From: Actinomyces oris | GTDB taxonomy: Bacteria; Actinomycetota; Actinomycetes; Actinomycetales; Actinomycetaceae | NCBI RefSeq assembly: GCF_001929375.1 | Contig: NZ_MSGO01000019.1 | Span: 1 to 54,902, forward strand | DNA length: 54,902 nt | Direction: 5' to 3' | Notes under the pieces: model-generated | What the model was told of the DNA's origin: nothing | Databases searched by the model: none | What the model saw: the letters and a program-made list of their open reading frames with translations, nothing else | Translations under genes and position numbers: made by a program | In this document: piece by piece, positions 37,180 through 46,865 of the stretch | Numbering within the stretch: the first letter of the stretch is position 1 | Layout of the letters: every line of letters starts with the position of its first letter

Positions 37180-38202
37180 CTACCTGGGAAGCCTCAGCCC
37201 AGAATGAGGACGAGGACGGCGAAGGAGCTGGCGCAGCGCGTCACCGATGAAGACCGCGACCGCCGCCCACACCAGCACCATGGCGGCCCAGCGGGCCGGC
37301 GGGATCGGCTCATGGAAGGCGCCCCAGGCCAGCAGGAACTGGATGGTCGGCGCGATGTACTGACTCATCCCCACCACCGACAACGGCACGCGCCTGGTCC
37401 CTGCGGCGAAGAGCAGCAGGGGCACGGCCGTCACCGGACCGGCCACCACGAGCAGCGCCAGGATCTGCCAGCCCTGATCGGGGGCCTGCCAGGCCGACTG
37501 ACCCTGCCAGGCCATGCGCCCCAAGTAGGCGAGTGCAGCGGGAGCCACGACGGCGCTCTCCACCGTCAGCCCGGTCAGAGCGTCCACGTCGGGCCCGATC
37601 TGCTTCTTGACCAGCCCGTACAGGGCGAAGGAGAACGCCAGCGCCAGGGAGATCCACGGCAGCGAGCCCTGGAGCACCACCAGGAGGGCCACGGCGGCAC
37701 CCGCCAGCGCGATCGACACCCGGTGCGCGGGGCGCAACCGCTCATGCAGCACCAGTGAGGCCAGCGCCACTGTCACCAACGGGTTGATGAAGTATCCCAG
37801 GGCCGCGTCGGCCGTGCGAGCACTGTTGACGCCGTAGACGTAGACGAGCCAGTTGACTGAGACCAGCAGCCCGCACACGGCCAGCATCCTCAGCAGACGC
37901 GGTGAGCGCACCACGTGGACCAGCTGGGCCCAGCGGCGCCGCAGGACGATGAGCGTCAGGCAGGTGATGAGCGTCCAGAGAATCCGGTGACCGATGATCT
38001 CCACGCTGCCGGCGGCCGTGAGCAACCGGAAGTAGAGGGGGAAGACGCCCCACAGGAAGTAGCAGCCGATGACCAGCGCCATCCCGGTGCCATCGAGCGC
38101 CCCTGACGTTGAGCCCGCTGCGGTGGCTGCCACGGCGGCCGGAGGGGCCGGCGCGGCGGCGGGCTCGTGCTTCCAGGAGGATGCGTCGGGCGAGGAGGCC
38201 AT
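37180..38202 (-). CDS. rarD: RarD/EamA-family drug-metabolite transporter
   Basis: 340 residues with about ten membrane helices after an Ala-rich polar N-terminus of about 40. RarD features are YFLWGVFPLYFRLL, GHRILWTL, NWLVYVYGVN, ALGYFINPLV and GMSQYIAPTIQFLLAW. RarD proteins were named for chloramphenicol sensitivity, but their substrate is not settled. The gene is divergent from rbfA and convergent with infB, interrupting the usual infB-rbfA adjacency. Confidence 0.88.
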   Translation of the reverse strand: MASSPDASSWKHEPAAAPAPPAAVAATAAGSTSGALDGTGMALVIGCYFLWGVFPLYFRLLTAAGSVEIIGHRILWTLITCLTLIVLRRRWAQLVHVVRSPRLLRMLAVCGLLVSVNWLVYVYGVNSARTADAALGYFINPLVTVALASLVLHERLRPAHRVSIALAGAAVALLVVLQGSLPWISLALAFSFALYGLVKKQIGPDVDALTGLTVESAVVAPAALAYLGRMAWQGQSAWQAPDQGWQILALLVVAGPVTAVPLLLFAAGTRRVPLSVVGMSQYIAPTIQFLLAWGAFHEPIPPARWAAMVLVWAAVAVFIGDALRQLLRRPRPHSGLRLPR

Positions 38203-38392
38203 CGTGATCTGTTCTCAGTCTGTTCGCGCTCGGGGATGGCTGCGCTATCCGCACCACCGCTGCACGTAGCATAATCAGGCGCGCAGATCCGCCTGGGAAG
38301 GGAACCTATGAGTACGCTCCCGGCCGTGGACGGCACGCATTGATCCACCACGATCACGACCACCCGGACCCCGCACCTGAAGGAGCCCCGCC

Positions 38393-38881
38393 ATGGCTGA
38401 TACCGCCCGCGCCCGCAAGGTCGCCGACCGTATTCACGAGACGGTGGCCCGCCTCCTTCAAGGGCGCATCAAGGACCCGCGCCTGGGCTTCGTCACCGTC
38501 ACCGACGTCCGCGTCACCGGGGACCTTCAGCAGGCCACCGTCTTCTACACCGTCTACGGCAGCGATGAGGAGCGGGAGGGGACGGCCAAGGCGCTGCGCT
38601 CAGCCAAGGGACTCATCCGCTCCGAGGTCGGCAAGGCACTGGGTATCCGCCTGACCCCCTCACTGTCCTTCCAGCTCGACGCCCTCCCCACCACCGCCAA
38701 GACCCTGGAGGACGCCCTGGCCCAGGCCCGGGTGCGCGACGCCCAGATCGCCAAGGTCGCCGAGGGCGCCACCTACGCCGGTGACGCCGACCCCTACCGC
38801 CATGACGAGGAGACCGAGGACGGCGACCCGCAGGCCGAGGAGACCGACCAGGAATCCGCCACGGACGCCGAGGACCTGTGA
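38393..38881 (+). CDS. rbfA: Ribosome-binding factor A
   Basis: 162 residues. It begins [22 protein letters not shown] and has [18 protein letters not shown] and a [11 protein letters not shown] strand, as expected for the KH-like RbfA fold. It has an acidic C-terminal tail rich in Glu/Asp. RbfA assists 30S maturation and 16S processing. Its stop overlaps the truB GTG by 4 nt (GTGA). TAGCAT at 38267-38272 may be part of its promoter. Confidence 0.95.
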   Translation: MADTARARKVADRIHETVARLLQGRIKDPRLGFVTVTDVRVTGDLQQATVFYTVYGSDEEREGTAKALRSAKGLIRSEVGKALGIRLTPSLSFQLDALPTTAKTLEDALAQARVRDAQIAKVAEGATYAGDADPYRHDEETEDGDPQAEETDQESATDAEDL

Positions 38882-39993
38882 AGGCCTCCCAGCGGACTGA
38901 GCCGACGGAGCGGACAGGCCTCGATAGCGGCCACGACCGCGTGCGTCGTCGCCCGGACGTCCCCCGTGGCGCGGTCACGGCCGCCGACGGGATCCTCGTG
39001 GTGGACAAGCCCCAGGGACTGACCAGCCACGACGTCGTCGGCGCCGCCCGCCGCCTGGCCGCCACCCGCAAGGTGGGGCACGCCGGCACCCTCGACCCCA
39101 TGGCCACCGGCCTGCTGCTGCTGGGCATCGGGCGCGCCACCCGCTTCCTCACCTACCTGGTGGGGGCCGACAAGACCTACGAGGCCACCGCTCGCCTCGG
39201 GGCGGAGACCACGACGGAGGACGCCGACGGGGAGATCACCGCAGCCCGCGGCTGTCGGATCGAGGACCTGCCCGAGGACCGCCTCCAGGAGGCGCTCACA
39301 GCCCTGACCGGACAGATCCAGCAGGTGCCCAGCGCGGTCTCCGCCATCAAGGTCGACGGCGTTCGCGCCTACAAACGCATCCGTGACGGGCAGGACGTCG
39401 AGCTGCAGGCCAGGCCCGTCACCATCCACGAGCTGCGCCTGACCGGAGAGCCCCGCAAGGCGATCGCCGACGCCGACATCGCCCGGAGCGGCGGCTCAGG
39501 CACGGCGCAGGTCGTCGATATCGACATCCTCGTCTCCTGCTCCTCAGGCACCTACGTGCGCGCCCTGGCCCGCGACCTGGGGCGGGCACTGGGCTGCGGG
39601 GCTCATCTGACCAGGCTGCGGCGCACCGCAGTCGGCCCCTTCGACATCGACGAGGCCCGCACCCCGGCGGACCTGTCCGCGCAGGTCGAGACCGACGCCT
39701 CCAGCCCAGAGCCTCGCGGGGTCGCCACGATCCCGCTGGAGGAGGTCGCTCGGCGCTGCTTCGAGCAGCTGGCCCTCAGTGAGGATGAGGCGCGCGCGCT
39801 GCGCTACGGCCGGCCTCTCGACGCCGCGGTCCTGGAACGGGCCGGGGCACCCGAGACCCGACGGCCGCAGGCCTCCCCCGGGGCGGCTGAACAGCGCGTC
39901 GTGGCCGGATTCGCCCCCGGTGGGCGCCTCGTGGCACTGTTGAGGCACCAGGGTCCACACGCGCGCCCGGTGCTGGTCCTGGACCCGGCCTGA
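38878..39993 (+). CDS. truB: tRNA pseudouridine(55) synthase
   Basis: 371 residues. The catalytic aspartate is D73 in [28 protein letters not shown] and the [15 protein letters not shown] motif confirm TruB. It makes pseudouridine 55 in tRNA. The N-terminal 35 residues form a polar extension, and the C-terminal region after about 250 is a PUA-like domain. Translationally coupled to rbfA by a GTGA overlap. Confidence 0.96.
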   Translation: MKASQRTEPTERTGLDSGHDRVRRRPDVPRGAVTAADGILVVDKPQGLTSHDVVGAARRLAATRKVGHAGTLDPMATGLLLLGIGRATRFLTYLVGADKTYEATARLGAETTTEDADGEITAARGCRIEDLPEDRLQEALTALTGQIQQVPSAVSAIKVDGVRAYKRIRDGQDVELQARPVTIHELRLTGEPRKAIADADIARSGGSGTAQVVDIDILVSCSSGTYVRALARDLGRALGCGAHLTRLRRTAVGPFDIDEARTPADLSAQVETDASSPEPRGVATIPLEEVARRCFEQLALSEDEARALRYGRPLDAAVLERAGAPETRRPQASPGAAEQRVVAGFAPGGRLVALLRHQGPHARPVLVLDPA

Positions 39994-40062
39994 GACGCGC
40001 ATCACGGGCCGCCGGCCCGTCCGGCGCGAGCACACCCGATGAGCACCTTTGCATGAGGAGAC

Positions 40063-40362
40063 ATGATGAGCCAGACCGGTGGATGCCGCTGCGGATGCGG
40101 CGGGCACGGCAAGCGCAGCGAGCAGGACGAGCGGGCCGCCGCTCCCGCAGCCACCCAGCCGGTGGGCGAGGGCTACCGGCCCGAGCCAGCGCAGACCTCC
40201 CCGGAGGCCGTTGACGCCGTCGCCATCGCCTCGGCGGTGACGACAGCGCTGGGGGCGGGAGCACCGCAGGGCATCACCCCCGGGCACAAGGCCGGCAACC
40301 TGCTGGGCCTGCGCGACGTCTCCGCCTCCGCCTCGAGCGGCTGCGGCTGCGGAGGCCACTGA
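40063..40362 (+). CDS. Small protein with CGCGGH motifs at both ends
   Basis: 99 residues. The N-terminus contains C8-R-C10-G-C12-G-G-H, and the protein ends with C94-G-C96-G-G-H. Between them lies an Ala/Pro-rich stretch with a short helical segment (EAVDAVAIASAVTTALGAG). I do not recognise the function; the paired Cys/His clusters suggest metal binding. AGGAG precedes two adjacent ATG codons (40063 and 40066). It follows truB by about 70 nt and is convergent with the ABC ATPase gene (10 nt between stops). Confidence 0.7.
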   Translation: MMSQTGGCRCGCGGHGKRSEQDERAAAPAATQPVGEGYRPEPAQTSPEAVDAVAIASAVTTALGAGAPQGITPGHKAGNLLGLRDVSASASSGCGCGGH

Positions 40363-40372
40363 CCCGGCCCCG

Positions 40373-41194
40373 TCACACGCTGCGGCGCTGGAGGGCCTCG
40401 GTGACCGTCGTCAGGCGTGAGGGCCCCTCAGCCCCCTCGTACCCGCCCAGGGACAGGTCCTCCATGATCTGCCCGTCCACCAGCACCAGGACCCGGTCGG
40501 CCCGGGCCGCCACCTGGGCGTCGTGGGTGACCATGACCAGGGTCGTCCCTGAGGCGTGAATCTCCCCGAGCAGGTCGAGGATCTGCAGCGCAGTGGCGGA
40601 GTTGAGCGCTCCGGTGGGCTCGTCGGCGAAGACGATCCCGGGGTCGTTGATGAGGGCCCGGCAGATGCCGGCGCGCTGCAGCTGGCCTCCGGAGACCTCG
40701 GTGACGCCGCTGGTGGCCAGCTCGGCGATCCCCATGCGCTCCATCAGCTCCTCCCCACGCGCCGTGACCTCGGGGCGCGGGCGCAGACCCGCCAGGAACC
40801 CGGGCAGGACGATGTTGTCCAACAGGCACAGGGTGGTCATGAAGTGCGCCTGCTGGAAGACGAATCCGAAGCGCGTCAGCCGTAGTGCCGCCAGCTCCTT
40901 CTCACTCAGGCTCGTGATGTCCTGGCCGCCCAGGAGCACCGAGCCGGCATCGGGTCGGTCCATGCCGCTCAGGCAGTGCAGGAGGGTGGACTTCCCGGAC
41001 CCGGAGGGCCCCATGATGGCGACGAACTGCCCCTGCTCGACCTCCAGGTCGAGGTCTCGCAGAACGGGTGAGTGGTAGCTCTTGGACAGGTGCTGGGCCC
41101 GCAGAGCCGGTTGTCCGTCTCCCGCGGGGACGGCCGGTCCCGCGGCTGCTGAGCCGGTGCGCAATGAGGAGCCCGATGGGGTGGAGGCGCGCAT
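40373..41194 (-). CDS. ABC transporter ATP-binding protein (MacB/LolD type)
   Basis: 273 residues. Walker A GPSGSGKST at 62-70, Q-loop in FVFQQAHF, signature VSGGQLQRAG (one change from LSGGQxQR), Walker B IVFADEPTG and switch VTHD. About 30 extra N-terminal residues are low complexity. The GALNSATALQILDLL segment is typical of ATPases paired with FtsX-like permeases. The ATG at 41194 follows AAGGAGA, 11 nt after the permease stop, so the two genes form an operon. Likely an export or lipoprotein/peptide efflux system; substrate unknown. Confidence 0.93.
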   Translation of the reverse strand: MRASTPSGSSLRTGSAAAGPAVPAGDGQPALRAQHLSKSYHSPVLRDLDLEVEQGQFVAIMGPSGSGKSTLLHCLSGMDRPDAGSVLLGGQDITSLSEKELAALRLTRFGFVFQQAHFMTTLCLLDNIVLPGFLAGLRPRPEVTARGEELMERMGIAELATSGVTEVSGGQLQRAGICRALINDPGIVFADEPTGALNSATALQILDLLGEIHASGTTLVMVTHDAQVAARADRVLVLVDGQIMEDLSLGGYEGAEGPSRLTTVTEALQRRSV

Positions 41195-41205
41195 TCTGTC
41201 TCTCC

Positions 41206-43536
41206 TTACTCGCCGGTGGTCAGGGTCGTGGTCGAAGGCATGGTGCGCAGGCGTCTGAGGCCCAGGGCGACGGCGCCGACGACGGTGGCCAGCAGTGCCC
41301 CCGGCAGGACGAGTCCCACCAGCCACGGATTGGGCAGGAGCTTGAGGGAGGGGGCTCCGCGCGAGGCCATGACCGTCCCGAGCGCGGGGCCGCCCAGGGT
41401 ACTGGCCACCAGAAGCCCCAGAGCGATCCCCGCCAGCGCCAGGAGGCCGAAACGGATGAGGTACTGCCCCGCAACGGCCCGCCTGGTGCAACCCAGTGCC
41501 ATCAGGACACCGATCTGAGGCCGTTCCCGGGAGACGATGAGCACGGTGAACAGGACGGTGATGAGGAAGGACAGCCCCAGTGCGATGGCGCAGGCCATCG
41601 TGGTGATGAGGCGGACCTGGGAGCCGGTGGCCCCGAAGAACTGGGCGGCGTACTGATTCATGCTGATCGCCTGGATCCCCGGGTACTCGCCGCTCAGCTG
41701 CGTGGCGAGGACGCTGGCCTGCTGGGTGGAGCGGGCGTCGGCGTAGATGATCTGCCACAGCGCGGGGGCGCCGTCGTCGAAGACGGCCTTGGCGGTAAGC
41801 CCGTTGTTGGTGATGTCCTGGTAGACGCCCGTGACCGTGAGACCCTTGTCGCCGTCAGCGGTCTGGACGGTGACCGTGGATCCCTCTTTGGCTCCCGTGG
41901 CCCGGGCCTGGCTGTAGGACAGGGAGACCTCGTCGTCGGTGGTGGGGGCGCGCCCGGAGAGGTACTCCATGGGGAAGGCCTCATGGTCCCCGATATCGAT
42001 GAGCGTCGTCTCCCAGCCGCCGGCGGCCGTGGACATCTTGTAGCTGCGGCGCAGCATCGTGGCGTGCCGGGTGACGCGAGGGTCGGAGTCGACGGCCTTC
42101 TCCACGGCGGCCAGGTCCTGGACCCCGGCGCGCACGTCGATGCGCAGATCGGCCCGCCCCGTCCCCAGGTAGGTGGCGATGCGTGGATCGCTCAGGGTGG
42201 TGGAGACATTCGTCGGCAGCACCATGGTGAAGGTGCACAGCGCCAGGACGCCGAGCAGCAGAGCGTTGGAGGGGCGCAGCGCCTCGCGCGCCCCGAGCCA
42301 TCCCTGAACCGGGAGACGGCGAAGGGTGGTCAGCCTCCAGCGCTGTCGGCGCGGGCGCAGGGAGGCGCTGGTGCCGCTGCGCAGAGCCTCAATGGCCGAG
42401 ATGCGGCCGATGCGCCGCAGGGCCAACCAGGTGAAGCCGATGACTCCGAGCGTCAGGACCAGTACCGTGAGGATCGGCAGCCCCACGCTCCACAGGGTTG
42501 TTGCGGGCCGACCCAGGTAGAGGGTCGTCGGGGCCTCCAGGGCGGTGGCCAGGGGCTGGCCTGCCACGTAGCCCAGGGCCGCCCCCAGCGCTGACAGAGC
42601 CAGGTACTTGGCCACGTAGAGGAGGCGTATCCGCCTCAGTGGCGCCCCGATGGCCTTGAGTACGGCGATCTGGGCCAGGTCCGTCTCGATGGCCGCGAGC
42701 ACCGTGTAGCGCAGGGCAAGGACGGCGACAACCGCCAGAATGATCGCCACCACCAGGGCCACGGCCACGATGAGCATGGCGTTGAGTGAGTTCATGAACT
42801 GGATCATCGAGGCGCTGACGTTGATGCCGTTACTGGGCAGGCCAGCCTCCTTGTAGGCGTCGATGACGCCACCCGGACGGGCGGAGTCGGTCAGGGTCAT
42901 CTCAATGAGGTACTCGGGCTCGGTGATCTGCTGCTCCAGGGCGGAGAAGTCCTCGGGCGAGACCACCAGGCGCTTGGAGGGGATCATGGCGGCATTCATC
43001 TGAGCGTCGCGCGCGAATCCCACGACGGTCAGGGTCGTTGTCCGACCGGCGCTGCTGACGGTCACGGTGTCGCCGACATCGGCGCTCTTGATCGCCCGGT
43101 AGTGGATCGGCAGGACCACCTCCCCCGGCCCCGGGTCCACGGGGTCGCCATCGTCGTCGAGCAGGAGGTCGAAACGCTTGGGGGAGGTGACGAAGGCGGG
43201 CTCGTTGTAGGACTCGGACTGGTTGACGCCGTTGATGGACAGCTCCTGGCGCGCCACCGGCAGGGTCTTGATGACCTCGTGGTCGGTGACGTCGCTGCGC
43301 GCCTCAGCCCAGTGGTCGATGGCCTGCAAGGTGTTGTCGTCGATCCGGCCGGAGTGCATCTGCACCAGGTCCGGCAGCTTGGCCCGCTGCGAGAGCCGGT
43401 GCGTCGCCGACAGGCTGTCCACCACCAGGGACGTCCCGGCCGACATCAGTGTGGCCGCCAGGGCGATGAGGGCGGTCAGGGTGGCGGCCACAACGGCGCC
43501 GCGCGCCAGGTCCGCCTTGAGAAGTCTCATCAGCAT
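41206..43536 (-). CDS. FtsX-like ABC transporter permease (duplicated MacB-type)
   Basis: 776 residues. An N-terminal membrane helix (about 15-35), a large extracytoplasmic domain (about 40-240), an FtsX domain with three helices around 255-390, a further extracytoplasmic segment (about 450-640) and a second FtsX domain at about 655-765. This layout fits single-chain FtsX-type permeases that work with one ATPase. The ATG at 43536 follows AGGAGG at 8-9 nt; an ATG at 43530 is an alternative. A near-consensus promoter and a palindromic operator lie upstream. Confidence 0.9.
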   Translation of the reverse strand: MLMRLLKADLARGAVVAATLTALIALAATLMSAGTSLVVDSLSATHRLSQRAKLPDLVQMHSGRIDDNTLQAIDHWAEARSDVTDHEVIKTLPVARQELSINGVNQSESYNEPAFVTSPKRFDLLLDDDGDPVDPGPGEVVLPIHYRAIKSADVGDTVTVSSAGRTTTLTVVGFARDAQMNAAMIPSKRLVVSPEDFSALEQQITEPEYLIEMTLTDSARPGGVIDAYKEAGLPSNGINVSASMIQFMNSLNAMLIVAVALVVAIILAVVAVLALRYTVLAAIETDLAQIAVLKAIGAPLRRIRLLYVAKYLALSALGAALGYVAGQPLATALEAPTTLYLGRPATTLWSVGLPILTVLVLTLGVIGFTWLALRRIGRISAIEALRSGTSASLRPRRQRWRLTTLRRLPVQGWLGAREALRPSNALLLGVLALCTFTMVLPTNVSTTLSDPRIATYLGTGRADLRIDVRAGVQDLAAVEKAVDSDPRVTRHATMLRRSYKMSTAAGGWETTLIDIGDHEAFPMEYLSGRAPTTDDEVSLSYSQARATGAKEGSTVTVQTADGDKGLTVTGVYQDITNNGLTAKAVFDDGAPALWQIIYADARSTQQASVLATQLSGEYPGIQAISMNQYAAQFFGATGSQVRLITTMACAIALGLSFLITVLFTVLIVSRERPQIGVLMALGCTRRAVAGQYLIRFGLLALAGIALGLLVASTLGGPALGTVMASRGAPSLKLLPNPWLVGLVLPGALLATVVGAVALGLRRLRTMPSTTTLTTGE

Positions 43537-43612
43537 GACAGCAGCCTCCTTGGAGTCTGTCCTCGGTCTTGCGGGCTCTTTCCCAGGTGAGGGAACGGTT
43601 CTCGGCATTAAT

Positions 43613-43625
43613 CGACTGACAGTCG
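43613..43625. promoter_or_regulatory. 13-bp palindromic operator at the ABC transporter transcript start
   Basis: CGACTG-A-CAGTCG is a perfect 6+6 palindrome with one central base. It lies at the predicted transcript start (about 43625), just downstream of the -10 box, as expected for a repressor such as TetR. No regulator gene is adjacent. Confidence 0.65.
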
Positions 43626-43631
43626 GTATTG

Positions 43632-43660
43632 AGAATAGACCGCGGGTCGAAACACGTCAA
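43632..43660 (-). promoter_or_regulatory. Near-consensus SigA promoter of the ABC transporter operon
   Basis: On the minus strand TTGACG (43655-43660) and TATTCT (43632-43637) are exactly 17 nt apart. The leader to the permease ATG is about 90 nt. Confidence 0.75.
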
Positions 43661-43824
43661 GGCGTGTCGACGGCGGCCGGGTCGCATCCGGTGGCGCCCC
43701 CGTGGCAGGGTTATCCCGCACAAGCGCCTCTCCCGGCCCGACGGGGCGGGCAGGGGCGTGCGGATGCGGATGCAGACAGGGGCGCGGTGCGCCCCGTGGG
43801 CCGATGAGAGCAGGGGCAGCGACA

Positions 43825-44850
43825 GTGGAGGTCTGGTACGGCGCCGAGCAGGTGCCAGCGAGCCTGAGCGCTCCAAGAGGACCGGGTTGCGTGGTCACGA
43901 TGGGCATCTTCGACGGTGTCCACCGCGGGCATCAGGCGGTCCTGGGGCGCGTCGTCGAGCTGGCCGACGAGCTCGCCGGCGACGGTCGGCGGCCCCTGGC
44001 CGTCGCGGTCACCTTCGACCCCCACCCTCGTAGCGTCCACCAGCCGGAGGCCGACCTCCCCCTCATCGCCTCCCTGACCGACCGCCTGGCCTCCCTGGAG
44101 GACCTCGGCCTCGACGCCGTCCTGGTCATCACCTACACCCTCGACTTCGCCTCCCAGAGCCCGCAGGACTTCGTGCGTACCTGGCTGGAGGGGCTGCTCG
44201 GTGCCCGTGCGGTCGTCGTCGGCGACGACGTCCGCTTCGGTTGGCGCAACTCCGGGGACGCCGCCACCCTGGAGCAGATCGGGCGGGCTGATGGCTTCGA
44301 GGTGGAGATCGTCTCCACGATCCGCTCCGACGAGGGGCGGCGCTGGTCCTCGACATGGATCCGCCAGTGCCTCAAGGACGGGGACATGGGGCAGGTCAGC
44401 CGGGTCCTGGGCCGTCCCCACCGGCTGCGCGGCGTCGTCGTGCGGGGCCTGCGCCGCGGCCGCGAGCTCGGGTTCCCCACCGCCAACCTGGAGGCCGCCA
44501 CCGCCGGCGTCGTGCCGCCCGACGGGGTCTACGCCGGCTGGCTGATTCGCGGTGGTGGAGACGGGGACGGCGTCCAGCGGCTGCCCGCCGCGATCTCGAT
44601 CGGCACCAATCCCACCTTCGACGACGTCCCCCAGCGCACCGTCGAGGCCCACGTCCTGGGGCGAGCCGACCTCAACCTCTACGGCGAGGAGATCGGGATC
44701 GAGCTCGTCGAGCGCCTGCGCCCCATGCTCGCCTTCGACGGGCTGGACCCGCTCCTGGTCCAGATGCGCGCCGACATCGAGGACACCGCCCGCATCCTGG
44801 ACGTCCCGGTCCCCGAGCCGATCCGTCCCGAGGACGTCACCGCGCAGTAG
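43825..44850 (+). CDS. ribF: Bifunctional riboflavin kinase / FAD synthetase
   Basis: 341 residues from GTG 43825. The FAD synthetase (nucleotidyl transferase) motif [11 protein letters not shown] is at 27-37 and the kinase motif [11 protein letters not shown] lies in the second domain, followed by GTNPTFDD and AHVLG. It makes FMN and FAD from riboflavin. AGGGGC lies 8 nt before the GTG; ATG 43804 is in frame but has no ribosome binding site. Its place between truB and rpsO matches Actinobacteria, apart from the inserted ABC transporter operon. Confidence 0.95.
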   Translation: MEVWYGAEQVPASLSAPRGPGCVVTMGIFDGVHRGHQAVLGRVVELADELAGDGRRPLAVAVTFDPHPRSVHQPEADLPLIASLTDRLASLEDLGLDAVLVITYTLDFASQSPQDFVRTWLEGLLGARAVVVGDDVRFGWRNSGDAATLEQIGRADGFEVEIVSTIRSDEGRRWSSTWIRQCLKDGDMGQVSRVLGRPHRLRGVVVRGLRRGRELGFPTANLEAATAGVVPPDGVYAGWLIRGGGDGDGVQRLPAAISIGTNPTFDDVPQRTVEAHVLGRADLNLYGEEIGIELVERLRPMLAFDGLDPLLVQMRADIEDTARILDVPVPEPIRPEDVTAQ

Positions 44851-45070
44851 CTCCGGTGGGTGGGCCGAGCCCTCGGGGAGGTGCTCGCCGTCGGAGCCCG
44901 ACCGCCGCATCCCGCTTCAGGCCTGTCACTGTGCCGGTTCACACAGCCTCTGGCGTGATCGGGGGGATGCGGCGCTGGTAGGGTTGGCGGGCCGTCGATC
45001 GGCCACGGATACCTCATGCCCGGGAGAACCTGCCCCGGCGCTCCGTGCAACGAGACCCGAAGGAGTCCGC

Positions 45071-45340
45071 ATGTCGGTTACCGCAGAGCGCAAGCAAGAG
45101 ATCATCGCCGAGTACGCCACCCACGAGGGTGACACGGGCTCCCCGGAGGTCCAGGTCGCCATCCTCACCGAGCGCATCTTCAACCTCACCGAGCACTTCA
45201 AGGGCCACACCCACGACCACCACTCGCGTCGCGGCCTCTACCTGCTCATCGGTAAGCGCCGTCGCCTGCTCGACTACCTCATGAAGGAGGACATCGAGCG
45301 CTACCGTGCCCTCATCGCCCGCCTCGGCATCCGCCGCTGA
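45071..45340 (+). CDS. rpsO: 30S ribosomal protein S15
   Basis: 89 residues, the normal S15 length. It has [17 protein letters not shown], the [11 protein letters not shown] motif and RRRLLDYL. S15 binds 16S rRNA early in 30S assembly. The ATG follows AAGGAG. A long hairpin terminator lies after the stop. Unlike in most genomes, pnp does not follow directly; fucO lies between on the other strand. Confidence 0.98.
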   Translation: MSVTAERKQEIIAEYATHEGDTGSPEVQVAILTERIFNLTEHFKGHTHDHHSRRGLYLLIGKRRRLLDYLMKEDIERYRALIARLGIRR

Positions 45341-45353
45341 GCGCGCCGACAGC

Positions 45354-45409
45354 CTCGAGCCGTGCGGCCCGGCCCCCTGTGAGGGGAGCCGGGCCGCACG
45401 GCGTTCGAG
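45354..45409. terminator. Long hairpin between convergent rpsO and fucO
   Basis: GCCGTGCGGCCCGGC (45359-45373) pairs perfectly with 45388-45402; CCCCT/AGGGG extends the stem inside and CTCGAG/TTCGAG outside. It serves both convergent genes. Confidence 0.85.
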
Positions 45410-45434
45410 TGTGAGGGCGGAGCTTCGCCCGCGC

Positions 45435-46586
45435 TCAGAGCAGTGAGGTGTAGAGCGCCCTGATGTCCTTGCGGGTCGCGGGGCGCGGGTTGCCCGGCGT
45501 GCACACGTCGGCGAAGGCGTCATCGGTCAGGGCCTCGATGCCGTCGGCCTCCACACCGACCTCGGAGATCCGGGTGGGGTTGCCCAGGTCCCGCGTCAGC
45601 TGGGCCACGGCCTCCACGGCCGCGGCGCGCGCCTCCTCCAGAGGCATCGTCGCGGCTCCCTCGACCCCGAAGGCCTCGGCGATGTCACGGTACTTCTCCC
45701 CGGTGTGCTCGGCGTTGAAGGCCATGACCGGCGCCAGGAGGATCCCGTTGGCGACCCCGTGCGGGGCGTTGTAGCGCCCGCCCAGCGGGTGGGCCATGCC
45801 GTGGACCAGGCCGAGCCCGACATTGGAGTAGGCCATGCCATTGATATAGGCGGCCAGACCCATCTGCTCCACGGCGTCGGCGTCCCCGTCGGCGGCGGCG
45901 CGCAGGTTGGCCGCGATCATCTGGATAGAGCGCAGGCACAGGGCGTCGGAGAGCTCCCACGCGCCCGGCGTGATGTAGCCCTCGATGGCGTGGGTCAGGG
46001 CGTCCAGGCCGGTGGCGACCTTCAGCGAGCGGGGCATGCCGTCCATGAGGTCGGGGTCCACGATGGCCAGGACCGGGATGTCATGGGGGTCGACGCACAC
46101 GAACTTGCGCTGCTTGGAGGCGTCAGTGATGACGTAGTTGATGGTGGTCTCGCTGGCCGTGCCCGCAGTGGTGGGCACGCCGATGATCGGCACGCCCGGC
46201 CGGGTCGTGGGGGACAGGCCCTCCAGGCTCAGCACGTCCTCGAAGTCGGGGTTGGTGGCGATCACCGAGATCGCCTTGCAGGTGTCCTGGGGCGAGCCCC
46301 CGCCCAGGCCGATGAGCACGTCGGCGCCCGAGGCGCGGAAGGCGGCCAGGCCGGCCTGGACCTTCTCGATCGGCGGGTTGGGGACGACGTCGGAGAAGAC
46401 CTCCCAGCTGATGCCTGCCTCATCGAGCAGGTCGGTGATGCGGGCGGCGGTGCCGTTGTCGGCCAGGACCGGGTCGGTGACGATGAAGGCCCTGGTCAGG
46501 CCCCGGCGGGTGATCTCGGGGGCGATATGGGCGATCGCGCCCCTGCCGAAGTAGCCGGTCTGGTTGAAGATCATGCGGTGGGTCAT
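45435..46586 (-). CDS. fucO: Iron-dependent lactaldehyde reductase / 1,2-propanediol oxidoreductase
   Basis: 383 residues. It matches FucO throughout: [23 protein letters not shown] (NAD-binding), [57 protein letters not shown] (iron-ligand His) and [15 protein letters not shown] (two further His ligands). It interconverts lactaldehyde and propanediol with NADH and is also active on small diols and alcohols. The ATG at 46586 follows AGGAG at 8 nt; GTG 46595 is less likely. A palindrome lies in its leader. Confidence 0.93.
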   Translation of the reverse strand: MTHRMIFNQTGYFGRGAIAHIAPEITRRGLTRAFIVTDPVLADNGTAARITDLLDEAGISWEVFSDVVPNPPIEKVQAGLAAFRASGADVLIGLGGGSPQDTCKAISVIATNPDFEDVLSLEGLSPTTRPGVPIIGVPTTAGTASETTINYVITDASKQRKFVCVDPHDIPVLAIVDPDLMDGMPRSLKVATGLDALTHAIEGYITPGAWELSDALCLRSIQMIAANLRAAADGDADAVEQMGLAAYINGMAYSNVGLGLVHGMAHPLGGRYNAPHGVANGILLAPVMAFNAEHTGEKYRDIAEAFGVEGAATMPLEEARAAAVEAVAQLTRDLGNPTRISEVGVEADGIEALTDDAFADVCTPGNPRPATRKDIRALYTSLL

Positions 46587-46611
46587 CGTTGACACTCCTG
46601 AGACGAGAGGG

Positions 46612-46633
46612 GGCAGGACCGCTTCGTCCTGCC
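46612..46633. promoter_or_regulatory. Palindrome in the fucO leader
   Basis: GGCAGGAC and GTCCTGCC form a perfect 8-bp inverted repeat around CGCTTC, 26 nt upstream of the fucO ATG. It could be an operator or a leader hairpin. Confidence 0.5.
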
Positions 46634-46749
46634 GTTGGTCACCACTTTGTCACGATCAGGCGAGCCCGGTCCAGGAAGTCATCGGTTCCGCGCGTCCCAT
46701 CTCACGTGGCACCCGGCGGCGCTGATCGGCATCATGAGGCCGCGCACGA

Positions 46750-46755
46750 TAGAAT
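46750..46755 (+). promoter_or_regulatory. -10 box of pnp
   Basis: TAGAAT matches the consensus closely; no good -35 box was found. It predicts a pnp leader of roughly 250 nt. No protein-coding gene is convincing in this leader. Confidence 0.5.
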
Positions 46756-46775
46756 CTGCGCGGCTGTGCCCTCGT

Positions 46776-46865
46776 GTACTCGCCGGCTCTTCGATGCTCT
46801 CCCAGCGTGCGAGCCGGCCAGGAGTACGCAGGCGGCGCAGTCCGCCCCCGGGAAGAGACCCGGGG
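46776..46865 (+). promoter_or_regulatory. Structured pnp 5' leader with two hairpins
   Basis: Hairpin A: GTACTC plus GCCGGCTC (46776-46789) pairs with GAGCCGGC plus GAGTAC (46811-46827), with a 3-nt bulge. Hairpin B: CCCCGGG (46846-46852) pairs perfectly with CCCGGGG (46859-46865) around AAGAGA. In E. coli, pnp is autoregulated through an RNase III-cleaved leader stem, so a similar role is plausible here. Confidence 0.5.
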
